Assembly: GCA_035604475.1 (NCBI GenBank)
Contig: DATNIJ010000060.1
Location: forward strand, 1 to 14,078
DNA: 14,078 bases
Source: DASPPM01 sp035604475
Lineage (GTDB): Bacteria > Pseudomonadota > Alphaproteobacteria > JACZXZ01
Direction: 5' to 3'
Numbering within the stretch: the first letter of the stretch is position 1; each line of letters opens with the position of its first letter. The notes under the pieces are model-generated. The model saw only the letters and a list, made by a program, of their open reading frames with translations, did no database searches and was not told the origin of the DNA. Made by a program: the position numbers and the translations under genes. Shown here piece after piece: positions 1 to 5,816 of the stretch.

Positions 1-1458
1 AGTGGTGCCGCCCAGGTCGTGTGGACGACGCTCACCGCCGATCTCGACACGCCCGTCAGCGCCATGCTCAAGCTCGCCGACGGGCGCGCCGACGCGTTCC
101 TCTTCGAATCCGTCGAGCGCGGCGTGCGCAACCGCTACTCCTTTGTCGGCCTCAAGCCCGATCTCATCTGGCGCTGTCGCGGCGCCGAGGCCGAGATCAA
201 CCGGCGCGCACGCATCGACCGCAACGAGTTCGAGCCCTGTGCCGGCCACCCGCTCGATTCCCTCCGCGCCCTCGTGAGCGAATGCCAGTTCGCGCTGCCG
301 CCCGACCTGCCGCCCATGGCGGCCGGCCTCTTCGGCTACATGGGCTACGACATGGTGCGGCAGATGGAGCGCCTGCCGGACAAGAACCCGGACGTGCTCG
401 GCATCCCCGATGCGATCTTCCTGCGCCCGACCGCGGTCGCCGTCTTCGACAGCCTGGATGACACGGTCACCCTCATCACGCCCGCATGGCCGGCAGCAGG
501 CGTGTCGGCGGAGCGGGCCTACGACCTGGCGGGCGAGCGCTTGGCCGATCTCGTCGCCGAGTTCGAGCGCAGCGTGACCTATCGGCGCGAGACCGGTCAG
601 GGCCCGGCGCCGCACGGCGAGCCCCGCTCGAACATGACGCGCGAGGAGTTCGAGGCACTCGTCGAGCGCGCCAAGGAATACATCCGCGCGGGCGACGTGT
701 TCCAGGTGGTGCCCTCGCAGCGTTTCGCCGTGCCCTTTCGCCTGCCGCCCTTTGCCCTCTATCGCGCGCTGCGCCGCCTCAACCCCTCCCCTTTCCTTTT
801 CTTCCTCGACTTCGGCGGCTTCGCCGTCGTGGGCTCGAGCCCTGAGATCCTGGTGCGCCTGCGCGACGGCATCGTCACCATCCGCCCCATCGCGGGCACG
901 CGCCCGCGCGGGCGAGACGCGGCCGAGGACAAAGCACTCGGCGAGGATCTCCTCGCCGATCCCAAGGAGCTCGCCGAGCACCTCATGCTGCTCGACCTTG
1001 CACGCAACGACGTGGGGCGCGTGGCCGAGATCGGCACGGTCGAGGTCACCGAGAAGATGGCGATCGAGCACTACTCGCACGTCATGCACATCGTCTCGAA
1101 CGTCGAGGGCAGGCTGAAACCCGAGCACGACGCGATCGACACCCTCGTCGCCGGCTTCCCCGCGGGCACCGTGTCGGGTGCGCCCAAGATCCGCGCCATG
1201 GAGATCATCGACGAGCTCGAATCGGAGCGCCGCGGCATCTACGCGGGTGCGGTCGGCTATTTCGCGGCGAACGGGGCCATGGATACCTGCATCGCGCTCA
1301 GGACCGCCCTCTTGAAGGGCGGCACCATGTACGTCCAGGCAGGCGGGGGCATCGTCGCCGACAGCGATTCCGCGACCGAGTATCAGGAGACGGTCAACAA
1401 GGCCCGCGCGCTCGTCCGCGCCGCCGAGGAGGCGGTGCGCTTCGCGAGTGGGGGGTGA
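1..1458 (+). CDS. trpE: Anthranilate synthase component I, 5'-truncated by window edge
   Basis: TrpE makes anthranilate from chorismate, using ammonia supplied by TrpG, as the first committed step of tryptophan synthesis in the cytoplasm. The frame is open from base 1 and reads in TrpE-like sequence before the first GTG at 19, so the true start lies upstream; about 485 residues are present against roughly 500 for the family, so only about 20 seem to be missing. The N-terminal tryptophan-feedback region is visible near 97-117 (FLFESVE, similar to the LLES motif). Chorismate-binding-domain signatures follow: VGSSPEI at 829-849, HLMLLDLARNDVGRV from 979, HYSHVMH from 1069, FPAGTVSGAPKI near 1156 and GGGIVADSDSATEYQET from 1342. 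It is not fused to TrpG, unlike the rhizobial TrpE(G) protein. Its partner gene trpG lies 3.8 kb downstream, separated by an accessory block. The promoter, and any leader peptide, is outside the window. Confidence 0.97.
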   Translation, partial: SGAAQVVWTTLTADLDTPVSAMLKLADGRADAFLFESVERGVRNRYSFVGLKPDLIWRCRGAEAEINRRARIDRNEFEPCAGHPLDSLRALVSECQFALPPDLPPMAAGLFGYMGYDMVRQMERLPDKNPDVLGIPDAIFLRPTAVAVFDSLDDTVTLITPAWPAAGVSAERAYDLAGERLADLVAEFERSVTYRRETGQGPAPHGEPRSNMTREEFEALVERAKEYIRAGDVFQVVPSQRFAVPFRLPPFALYRALRRLNPSPFLFFLDFGGFAVVGSSPEILVRLRDGIVTIRPIAGTRPRGRDAAEDKALGEDLLADPKELAEHLMLLDLARNDVGRVAEIGTVEVTEKMAIEHYSHVMHIVSNVEGRLKPEHDAIDTLVAGFPAGTVSGAPKIRAMEIIDELESERRGIYAGAVGYFAANGAMDTCIALRTALLKGGTMYVQAGGGIVADSDSATEYQETVNKARALVRAAEEAVRFASGG

Positions 1459-1468
1459 AGGCGGCGAC

Positions 1469-1489
1469 GGCCGCTCAGGACCGGCGGCC
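1469..1489 (+). terminator. Possible weak terminator after trpE
   Basis: GGCCGC (1469-1474) and GCGGCC (1484-1489) are perfect inverted repeats with a 9-base loop, beginning 11 bases after the trpE stop. Only TTT follows, so this is not a classical intrinsic terminator. It may be an RNA 3' stabiliser or chance pairing in GC-rich DNA. Confidence 0.3.
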
Positions 1490-1538
1490 TTTGCCCGCCT
1501 TCCAGCCGACTCGCATGTTTTATCGAGTTCCGGCCCCC

Positions 1539-1586
1539 TTGAAATTGGTACGACTTATTACTACCATGTATTAATGGAGGTGCGCC
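1539..1586 (+). promoter_or_regulatory. parDE promoter, operator and ribosome binding site
   Basis: TTGAAA (1539-1544), a 17-base spacer and TACCAT (1562-1567) form a plausible sigma-70 promoter. The inverted repeat TGGTA-N11-TACCA starts in the spacer and runs into the -10 box (about 1546-1566), where a ParD dimer could block transcription. A strong GGAGG (1576-1580) lies 6 bases before the parD ATG. The stretch is clearly richer in A and T than its surroundings. Confidence 0.55.
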
Positions 1587-1862
1587 ATGGCGAACGTCGA
1601 AAAAATTAGCATCGCTCTCCCGCCGGACATGGCGGGGCTGGTGCGCGCGGCCGTCGAATCGGGAGAATATGCGACGACGAGCGAAGTCATCCGGGAAGCG
1701 CTGCGCGACTGGAAACTCAAGCGCCGGATCGCCGTGCTTGAGTTGGATGAGCTGCGGCGACTGGTGCGTGAAGGCATGGAAAGCGGCGCGCCGGTTCCGG
1801 CCAAGCGCGTGTTCGACCGTCTGAAAGGCAAATACACTGCCATGGCGCGGAAGGTTGAATGA
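1587..1862 (+). CDS. parD: ParD-family antitoxin (ribbon-helix-helix)
   Basis: This 91-residue protein is the antitoxin of a type II ParDE module: it binds and neutralises the ParE toxin and, with it, represses its own operon. The N-terminal third (VEKISIALPPDMAGLVRAAV, about residues 4-23) gives the ribbon and first helix of a ribbon-helix-helix DNA-binding fold. EYATTSEVIREALRDW (about 27-42) is the characteristic ParD second-helix region. The C-terminal half, rich in K, R and E, is the usual extended toxin-binding part. The start is well fixed by GGAGG 6 bases upstream. The stop overlaps the parE start in an ATGA, typical of translational coupling. It follows trpE in the same direction but has its own promoter and lower GC, which points to horizontal arrival. 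Confidence 0.93.
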   Translation: MANVEKISIALPPDMAGLVRAAVESGEYATTSEVIREALRDWKLKRRIAVLELDELRRLVREGMESGAPVPAKRVFDRLKGKYTAMARKVE

Positions 1863-2152
1863 GAGTTGGTTTCTCGCCCAAGGCAGAAAGCGACCTGGAA
1901 GAGATCGGCGATTATATCGCGCGGGACAACCCGGCGCGGGCGCTGACGTTCCTCGATGAATTGCGCGCGACCTGTCTTGGAATAGCCAGGAACCCCGAAG
2001 TCCACCCGACACAACCTGACCTTGATCCGACGATCCGGCGCGCGGTGCATCGCCGCTATCTGATTTTCTATTCGGTTCATCCGGGGGAGATTCGTATCGA
2101 GCGCATCTTGCATGGCGCGCGGGACATAGCCGGGGGAGGATTCAACGCCTGA
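1859..2152 (+). CDS. parE: ParE-family toxin (RelE/ParE superfamily)
   Basis: This 97-residue protein belongs to the RelE/ParE superfamily. Studied ParE toxins poison DNA gyrase; that target is inferred here from family membership, and some members act otherwise. The N-terminus VGFSPKAESDLEEIGDYIA (residues 3-21) is the standard ParE opening with its helical hairpin. FLDELRATC continues the second helix, and the C-terminal beta sheet carries the diagnostic RRYLIFYSV (about 70-78) and IERILHGARD (about 83-92). Length is normal, with no frameshift or early stop, so the toxin looks intact. The ATG overlaps the parD stop by 4 bases, and GGAAGG inside parD is the likely ribosome binding site. The gene ends 54 bases from the convergent HEPN gene. 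Confidence 0.93.
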   Translation: MRVGFSPKAESDLEEIGDYIARDNPARALTFLDELRATCLGIARNPEVHPTQPDLDPTIRRAVHRRYLIFYSVHPGEIRIERILHGARDIAGGGFNA

Positions 2153-2187
2153 ACATGCGCTATACTGGGACGGCCTTGTGAAACGCA

Positions 2188-2209
2188 TGAGGGATTGATT
2201 TTGCCCTCA
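2188..2209. terminator. Possible bidirectional hairpin between parE and the HEPN gene
   Basis: TGAGGG (2188-2193) and CCCTCA (2204-2209) are perfect 6-base inverted repeats around a 10-base, T-rich loop, located between two convergent genes; the right arm contains the HEPN stop codon. There is no T-run after either arm, so the terminator role is inferred mainly from position. Confidence 0.35.
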
Positions 2210-2632
2210 GCGCCCCCGGCCTTTGCCAGCCTTCTCGGCAAGCCTCTCGATGCTCCAATCCTTGATCTCTGCGGCGACCGCTCTGACCTCCCGCCAGCCG
2301 CGCTCAAGCTCATCACGCCCCGGTAGGCGGGGCATCCCGCCGCCAGGGGTGGGATAGCGGAACGCAGTGGCATAACTGGAGAAGCGGTCGAAGGCCATGA
2401 GGTCGGCGCGCCAGAGATGCTCTTCCGGCAAGAGCGCGGCAAGTGCTCCGAGCTGGTGGTGGCTAGCGGTAAAGACGATCGCCTCGACCGTCAGCACGGC
2501 CTTGAGAAGCTTCTCAGCGGCCTGCTCGAGATAGAAGGCGCATTGCCGCGGATATTGCCGCATGAGCTGCTTGCAAGCGGCGAGGTCCTCCTCCGCGAGG
2601 GCAAGAAAACTCGCGACCCGCTGCTCGTTCAT
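2207..2632 (-). CDS. HEPN-domain protein paired with an MNT nucleotidyltransferase
   Basis: The protein has 141 residues from the ATG at 2632, which overlaps the upstream gene's stop as ATGA; the frame runs further upstream, but only inside that gene. It reads as a compact four-helix HEPN domain: FLALAEEDLAACKQL (9-23) as helix 1, AFYLEQAAEKLLKAVL as helix 2 with the usual QAAEK core, SHHQLGALAALLP, then SSYATAFRYP, a block common in HEPN proteins encoded beside MNT enzymes. In HepT toxins such domains are RNases with an Rx4-6H motif; I find no R followed 4-6 residues later by H anywhere here. It may therefore be a non-catalytic partner, or act by another mechanism. It forms a two-gene operon with the preceding nucleotidyltransferase, as in HEPN/MNT toxin-antitoxin and defence modules. 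The function of this pair is inferred, not shown. Confidence 0.85.
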   Translation of the reverse strand: MNEQRVASFLALAEEDLAACKQLMRQYPRQCAFYLEQAAEKLLKAVLTVEAIVFTASHHQLGALAALLPEEHLWRADLMAFDRFSSYATAFRYPTPGGGMPRLPGRDELERGWREVRAVAAEIKDWSIERLAEKAGKGRGR

Positions 2633-3123
2633 GCCGCCCGGGCGCCCGCCCGGCGCAGCTGCCTGTCGCGGTAGATGAGCCGGCCCTCGCTCACGGCGCG
2701 ATGGACGAGGCTGCCGACCTCCTTGCGCTCGGCCAAGTAGGCCGACCATGAGCACGGGACGATGTCGTGGCCGACGCCGCAGCCGCTCACCGGCTCGGCG
2801 ACGGCGGGGTGGCCATAGGCGGAGTCGGGAAGTCCGTCCGGCAGCACGACGAGAAGATCGAAGTCGCTGTCCAGACGGGCTTTTCCGCGCGCGCGGCTGC
2901 CGAACAGCCAGATCATGCGCGGGCGGAGCGCGCTCACCAGCCTGTCGCGCAGAAAGGCGAGTGCCGCCGCTTCGCTGCGGAATGGCCCTACCGGCTGCGC
3001 CGCCCGCTGGCTCAACAGCCGCCGCAACTCATCCGCCCCCCCTTCCCGCAGCATTCTCGCGACCGTCCGCAAAACATCGCGATGCTCGGGTGCCGCGCGC
3101 AGGGACTGAACAGGCAAAGTCAT
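2629..3123 (-). CDS. MNT-type nucleotidyltransferase (HEPN partner)
   Basis: This 164-residue protein has a minimal nucleotidyltransferase domain of the polymerase-beta superfamily. The core motif is intact: GSRARG at 75-80, then SDFDLLVV with D87 and D89, giving the classical GS-x10-D-x-D spacing. A third acidic residue, D120 (GHDIV), sits on the next strand where the third metal ligand is expected. In the studied MntA/HepT system such an enzyme adds AMP groups to the HEPN toxin to silence it; whether that holds here is inference. The first 60 or so residues (helical, R- and A-rich, no motif I recognise) are an extension beyond the usual minimal domain of about 100 residues. The start ATG has only a poor ribosome binding site (CGGGG). 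The stop overlaps the HEPN start. A direct-repeat element lies just upstream. Confidence 0.88.
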   Translation of the reverse strand: MTLPVQSLRAAPEHRDVLRTVARMLREGGADELRRLLSQRAAQPVGPFRSEAAALAFLRDRLVSALRPRMIWLFGSRARGKARLDSDFDLLVVLPDGLPDSAYGHPAVAEPVSGCGVGHDIVPCSWSAYLAERKEVGSLVHRAVSEGRLIYRDRQLRRAGARAA

Positions 3124-3133
3124 CTCATGGCCC

Positions 3134-3163
3134 CGTATTACGCCTTCCTCAATACGTATTACG
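3134..3163 (-). promoter_or_regulatory. Paired direct repeats ahead of the MNT/HEPN operon (probable operator)
   Basis: On the minus strand CGTAATACG occurs twice (3155-3163 and 3134-3142), exactly 21 bases apart, i.e. two helical turns. The upstream copy lies partly in a perfect palindrome, AATACGTATT (3151-3160). The element ends 11 bases before the MNT start codon, in the only gap between this operon and the deacetylase gene. A protein binding the same face of the helix twice is the natural reading. I could not place a convincing -35/-10 pair here. Confidence 0.5.
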
Positions 3164-3204
3164 AATCAACCGAATCCGCAAGGGCTGGCCGGGACGGGAC
3201 GAGC

Positions 3205-4500
3205 TCACCCGTGCGATTGCGAGAGCTCTGCCTGCTCCGGCTGGACCGCGATCAGCGCGCGCATCACGGCGCTGAGTGGGGCGAGTGCCAGGCCATGAGC
3301 GCGAGCCTCGCCCGTCCAGCGCTCGAGCACGTCGAGGGTGGCGTCGCGCGGATGGCCGATCGCGATCGCGTAACCGTCCCGGCGCGCGATGCGCTCGACC
3401 TCGGCGAGGCGGGCCGAGACCTCCTCGCGGCTATCGACGTTGTCGAGGAAGACGTCGCGCTCGAGCGTGGGCAAGCCGAGCTCGCGCGCGAGCCTCGCTC
3501 CGACGCTCGCCGGCGTCGTGCGCGAATCGAGGAAAAGCAGGCCGCGCGCCTTGAGGGCCTCGAGCACGACGCGCATGCCCTGGGCGTCTTGCGTGAACTT
3601 GCTGCCCATGTGGTTGTTGATGCCGACGTAGTCGGCGAAGCGCGAGAGGTCCCACTCGAGCCGACGCTCGATCTCCTCGCCGCTGTCCTTGACGCGCAGC
3701 ACGTTGGGACCGGGATCGACGCTTGCGTTCTCGGGCTCCATGGGCACGTGGACGATGATCTCGTGGCCCAAGGCTTTGGCCTCCTGCGCTTGCTTCGCCA
3801 CCTCTTGCGCATAAGGCAGGAACGACATCGTCACCCTAGGGGGCAGATGCATCGCCCGCTCGGTGCGTTTGCGGTCGACCCCCGCATCGTCGATGACGAG
3901 CGCCACCATGGGCCGGCCGCGAATGTCGGGCATGGCCAGCGCATGCTGCAGCCATGCCGGCTGCGGGCCCTCGCTCGGCTTGATCGTCAAATGCGCGAGC
4001 GCAGCCAAGAGCGTGGGCTTGCGCTCAGCCACCGGGTGCGGCGGCCCCGCGCCGGGTGGTGCCGGCATGGCGCGGCGCGGGCCGGGCTCCTCGACCGCTT
4101 CCTCATAAACCACACTTGGGTCCTTTTGCGCGGTGATGAGGCGGGGGCCGTTCGCCGCCCGCGGCGCCGTGGGCTCTGCGCCCGCGTCGGGCCGCGGCTC
4201 GGGCTCTTCCGGCAACAGCGCGAGCGGTCCGGCAAGGCGGCCCTTGGCGATGGGGGACGCGCTTTTCGGCGGGCCGGAAGACGGCACAATGACGGCGGGT
4301 TTCTCGGCGACGACGGGAGGCCGCGGCACGCTCTGCGCTTGCTGTGCAGACTGCCGCGTCCCGAGCAATATGCCGAGGATGGTCCCGAGGGCGAGTGCCG
4401 CGATGAGGACGACGACGGGCCACGGCGTCAGGCGATTTCGCAAGGCGCGTGTCCAGGCGGCAAGGGGTGTCCGTCCGCGGCGCCCCTGCGCGCGCGGCAC
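3205..4500 (-). CDS. Divergent polysaccharide deacetylase (YibQ/DUF610 family), membrane-anchored
   Basis: The protein has 431 residues from the GTG at 4500. A short basic N-terminus precedes one membrane segment (about 28-47, PWPVVVLIAALALGTILGIL), then a long P- and A-rich linker (about 48-190) and the catalytic-type domain (about 195-420), so the enzyme domain should face the periplasm. Family signatures are ALVIDDAGVD (200-209), HVPMEPE (251-257), GINNHMGSKFTQD (293-305), LFLDSRTTP (322-330) and IGHPRD (381-386); the D and H residues match the metal and catalytic positions of NodB-like deacetylases. The natural substrate of this family is unclear to me. I prefer GTG 4500 because GGAAAGG lies 7 bases upstream; an in-frame GTG at 4542 lacks a ribosome binding site and lies next to a -10-like TATATT (4550-4555). 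It sits about 100 bases after the MerR gene, same strand. Confidence 0.87.
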   Translation of the reverse strand: MPRAQGRRGRTPLAAWTRALRNRLTPWPVVVLIAALALGTILGILLGTRQSAQQAQSVPRPPVVAEKPAVIVPSSGPPKSASPIAKGRLAGPLALLPEEPEPRPDAGAEPTAPRAANGPRLITAQKDPSVVYEEAVEEPGPRRAMPAPPGAGPPHPVAERKPTLLAALAHLTIKPSEGPQPAWLQHALAMPDIRGRPMVALVIDDAGVDRKRTERAMHLPPRVTMSFLPYAQEVAKQAQEAKALGHEIIVHVPMEPENASVDPGPNVLRVKDSGEEIERRLEWDLSRFADYVGINNHMGSKFTQDAQGMRVVLEALKARGLLFLDSRTTPASVGARLARELGLPTLERDVFLDNVDSREEVSARLAEVERIARRDGYAIAIGHPRDATLDVLERWTGEARAHGLALAPLSAVMRALIAVQPEQAELSQSHG

Positions 4501-4601
4501 TCGCTTGCCTTTCCCAATATGCTGGTGTTTCTGCCGGCCCACACCGCGAAATATAGAGTGGCAGGCGTCGAAAATCACGCACCCCTGAGCCCGCGGAGGA
4601 G

Positions 4602-4997
4602 TCAGTGCGGCGCGCCTGCGAGACCCTCGAGGATCGGGCACTCGGCTCGAGCGTCGCCGCGGCAGGCATCGACGAGGCGGCTGAGCATGCGGCGGATCGC
4701 CTGCAATTGGGCGATCCTGTCGTCGAGTGCCGCGATGTGGCGGATCGCGAGGTGCTTCACTTCCGAGCTCGCGCGCGAGCGGTCCTGCCAAAGTGCCAAC
4801 AAGGCCGAAACCTCCTCCACGCTGAAGCCGAGACGGCGCGCGCGATGGATAAAGCCGAGGCGCGCAACATCCGCCTGATCATAGAGACGGTAGCCGCCCG
4901 AGCTGCGCCTGGCGCGCGGGATCAGCCCGACGCTCTCGTAGAAACGAATGGTCTTGGACGAGACGCCCGTCTCCTTGGCCACCGCTCCAATGTTCAT
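4602..4997 (-). CDS. CueR-like MerR-family Cu(I)/monovalent-metal regulator
   Basis: The 131-residue protein is a MerR-family activator. MNIGAVAKETGVSSKTIRFY (1-20) is the winged-helix N-terminus, followed by ESVGLIPRARRSSGGYRLYD and a long dimerisation helix. The metal loop is CRGDARAEC, placing cysteines at 112 and 120, the same positions as in E. coli CueR; RASSEVK puts a serine at 77, which in CueR marks sensing of singly charged ions (Cu, Ag, Au) rather than zinc. Sensing of Cu(I) is therefore a family-based inference with good residue support. The ATG at 4997 is chosen because AAAGGAG lies 6 bases upstream and MerR homology starts exactly there; upstream in-frame codons are not MerR-like. 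No copper ATPase, oxidase or chaperone gene lies in the window, so its target is unknown. It is divergent from trpG across 231 bases. Confidence 0.9.
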   Translation of the reverse strand: MNIGAVAKETGVSSKTIRFYESVGLIPRARRSSGGYRLYDQADVARLGFIHRARRLGFSVEEVSALLALWQDRSRASSEVKHLAIRHIAALDDRIAQLQAIRRMLSRLVDACRGDARAECPILEGLAGAPH

Positions 4998-5060
4998 CGC
5001 TCGCTCCTTTGAGAGCCCGGCCGCGCAGCCCAACGTTCCTACCAACTATAACCTTCTACT

Positions 5061-5091
5061 GATATGTTTTGCTGGCCTCGGGAAAGGTCAA
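5061..5091 (-). promoter_or_regulatory. Candidate MerR-type promoter with 19-base spacer
   Basis: On the minus strand TTGACC (5086-5091) and CATATC (5061-5066) are separated by 19 bases, the long spacing typical of promoters activated by MerR proteins. The left part, CCTTGACCTTTCCC, resembles one half of a CueR operator, but I do not see a matching right half. It would drive the MerR-family gene itself, about 60 bases downstream. Confidence 0.4.
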
Positions 5092-5126
5092 GGACAAGGC
5101 GGCTGCGAGCGCCTGGCCGGCCGCAC

Positions 5127-5161
5127 GCTTGCCCGGCCTCGCCTTTCGCAAGCCGAGGCGA
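5127..5161. repeat. Interleaved inverted repeats upstream of trpG
   Basis: GCTTGC (5127-5132) pairs with GCAAGC (5148-5153), and GCCTCG (5136-5141) pairs with CGAGGC (5154-5159). A third option, TCGCCT (5139-5144), pairs with AGGCGA (5156-5161). The arms alternate, so in RNA they would form either a pseudoknot or competing hairpins. Immediately downstream is the candidate trpG -10 box. Confidence 0.5.
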
Positions 5162-5172
5162 CCTGTTATAAC
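5144..5172 (+). promoter_or_regulatory. Candidate trpG promoter
   Basis: TATAAC (5167-5172) is a good -10 box; the best -35 at 17-base spacing, TTTCGC (5144-5149), is poor. A separate promoter is expected because trpG is cut off from trpE by oppositely transcribed genes. I found no Trp-rich leader peptide between here and the trpG ATG, and the trpG ribosome binding site is weak. Confidence 0.4.
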
Positions 5173-5228
5173 CCTTGAGCGCGGCCGTCGCGTTGCACGT
5201 GAAACGCTTCAGAACGCCTTGAAATCCC

Positions 5229-5816
5229 ATGTATTTGCTCATCGATAATTACGACAGCTTCACCTACAACCTGGTGCATCGCCTGGGCGAGCTCGGGGCC
5301 CAGGTCACGGTGGTGCGCAACGATGCGATCACCGTCCAGGACGCGCTCGCGAGCGGCGCCGAAGGCATCATTCTCTCTCCCGGTCCCTGCGACCCCGACC
5401 GGGCCGGCATTTGCCTGCCCCTCGTCAAGGCCGCCGCCGGCCGGCTGCCGCTCTTGGGGGTCTGCCTCGGCCATCAGGCGCTCGGCCAGGCCATGGGCGG
5501 CCGGGTCGTGCGCGGACTGGCGCCCATGCATGGCAAGGTGAGCTGGATCCACCACCACGGCACGGACCTCTTCCGCGGCCTGGTCAATCCCTTCCCCGCC
5601 ACGCGCTACCACTCGCTCATCGTGGCGAAAGAGGGCCTGCCCGCCTGCTTCCAAATCACCGCCGAGACCGACGACGGCCTCATCATGGGCTTACGCCACC
5701 GGGATTTCGCCCTCTACGGGGTGCAGTTCCATCCCGAAAGCATCGAGACGGCGGAAGGGCACAAGCTTTTGGCCAATTTCCTGGCACTTGCCAAGGCGGG
5801 CGCGCTCGCGGCATGA
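5229..5816 (+). CDS. trpG: Anthranilate synthase component II (glutamine amidotransferase)
   Basis: TrpG releases ammonia from glutamine and passes it to TrpE for anthranilate formation; in many bacteria the same subunit also serves aminodeoxychorismate synthase (PabA role), which I cannot tell apart here. The 195-residue protein is a complete class I amidotransferase: LLIDNYDSFTYNL at the N-terminus, ILSPGPCDP near 48-56, the nucleophile C79 in LLGVCLGHQALG, and H168/E170 in VQFHPES completing the triad. The context (trpD directly downstream with ATGA overlap) supports the Trp role. The ATG start matches the family exactly although no good ribosome binding site precedes it. Expression presumably depends on its own upstream region, because the minus-strand genes between it and trpE make a shared transcript unlikely. 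Confidence 0.97.
   Translation: MYLLIDNYDSFTYNLVHRLGELGAQVTVVRNDAITVQDALASGAEGIILSPGPCDPDRAGICLPLVKAAAGRLPLLGVCLGHQALGQAMGGRVVRGLAPMHGKVSWIHHHGTDLFRGLVNPFPATRYHSLIVAKEGLPACFQITAETDDGLIMGLRHRDFALYGVQFHPESIETAEGHKLLANFLALAKAGALAA

Noticed and set aside
2633..2755. N-terminal extension of the HEPN protein by 41 residues
   Set aside because: It lies wholly inside the MNT gene and is P/R/G-rich. The ATG at 2632 in the ATGA overlap starts the HEPN helices.
2767..4878. A 703-codon open frame on + opposite the MNT, deacetylase and MerR genes
   Set aside because: It is antisense to three well-recognised genes. High GC suppresses stop codons in this frame, the translation is R-, A- and H-rich, and it resembles no family.
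5050..5088. ACCTT...AAGGT as a full CueR operator
   Set aside because: The half-sites are 33 bases apart centre to centre, too far for one MerR dimer site.
5173..5228. A trp leader peptide with tandem Trp codons before trpG
   Set aside because: No short frame with Trp codons and a terminator-type stem was found between the -10 box and the ATG.
5411..5812. N-terminal extension of TrpD by 134 residues
   Set aside because: It is trpG read in the wrong frame; TrpD family sequence starts at the ATGA overlap.
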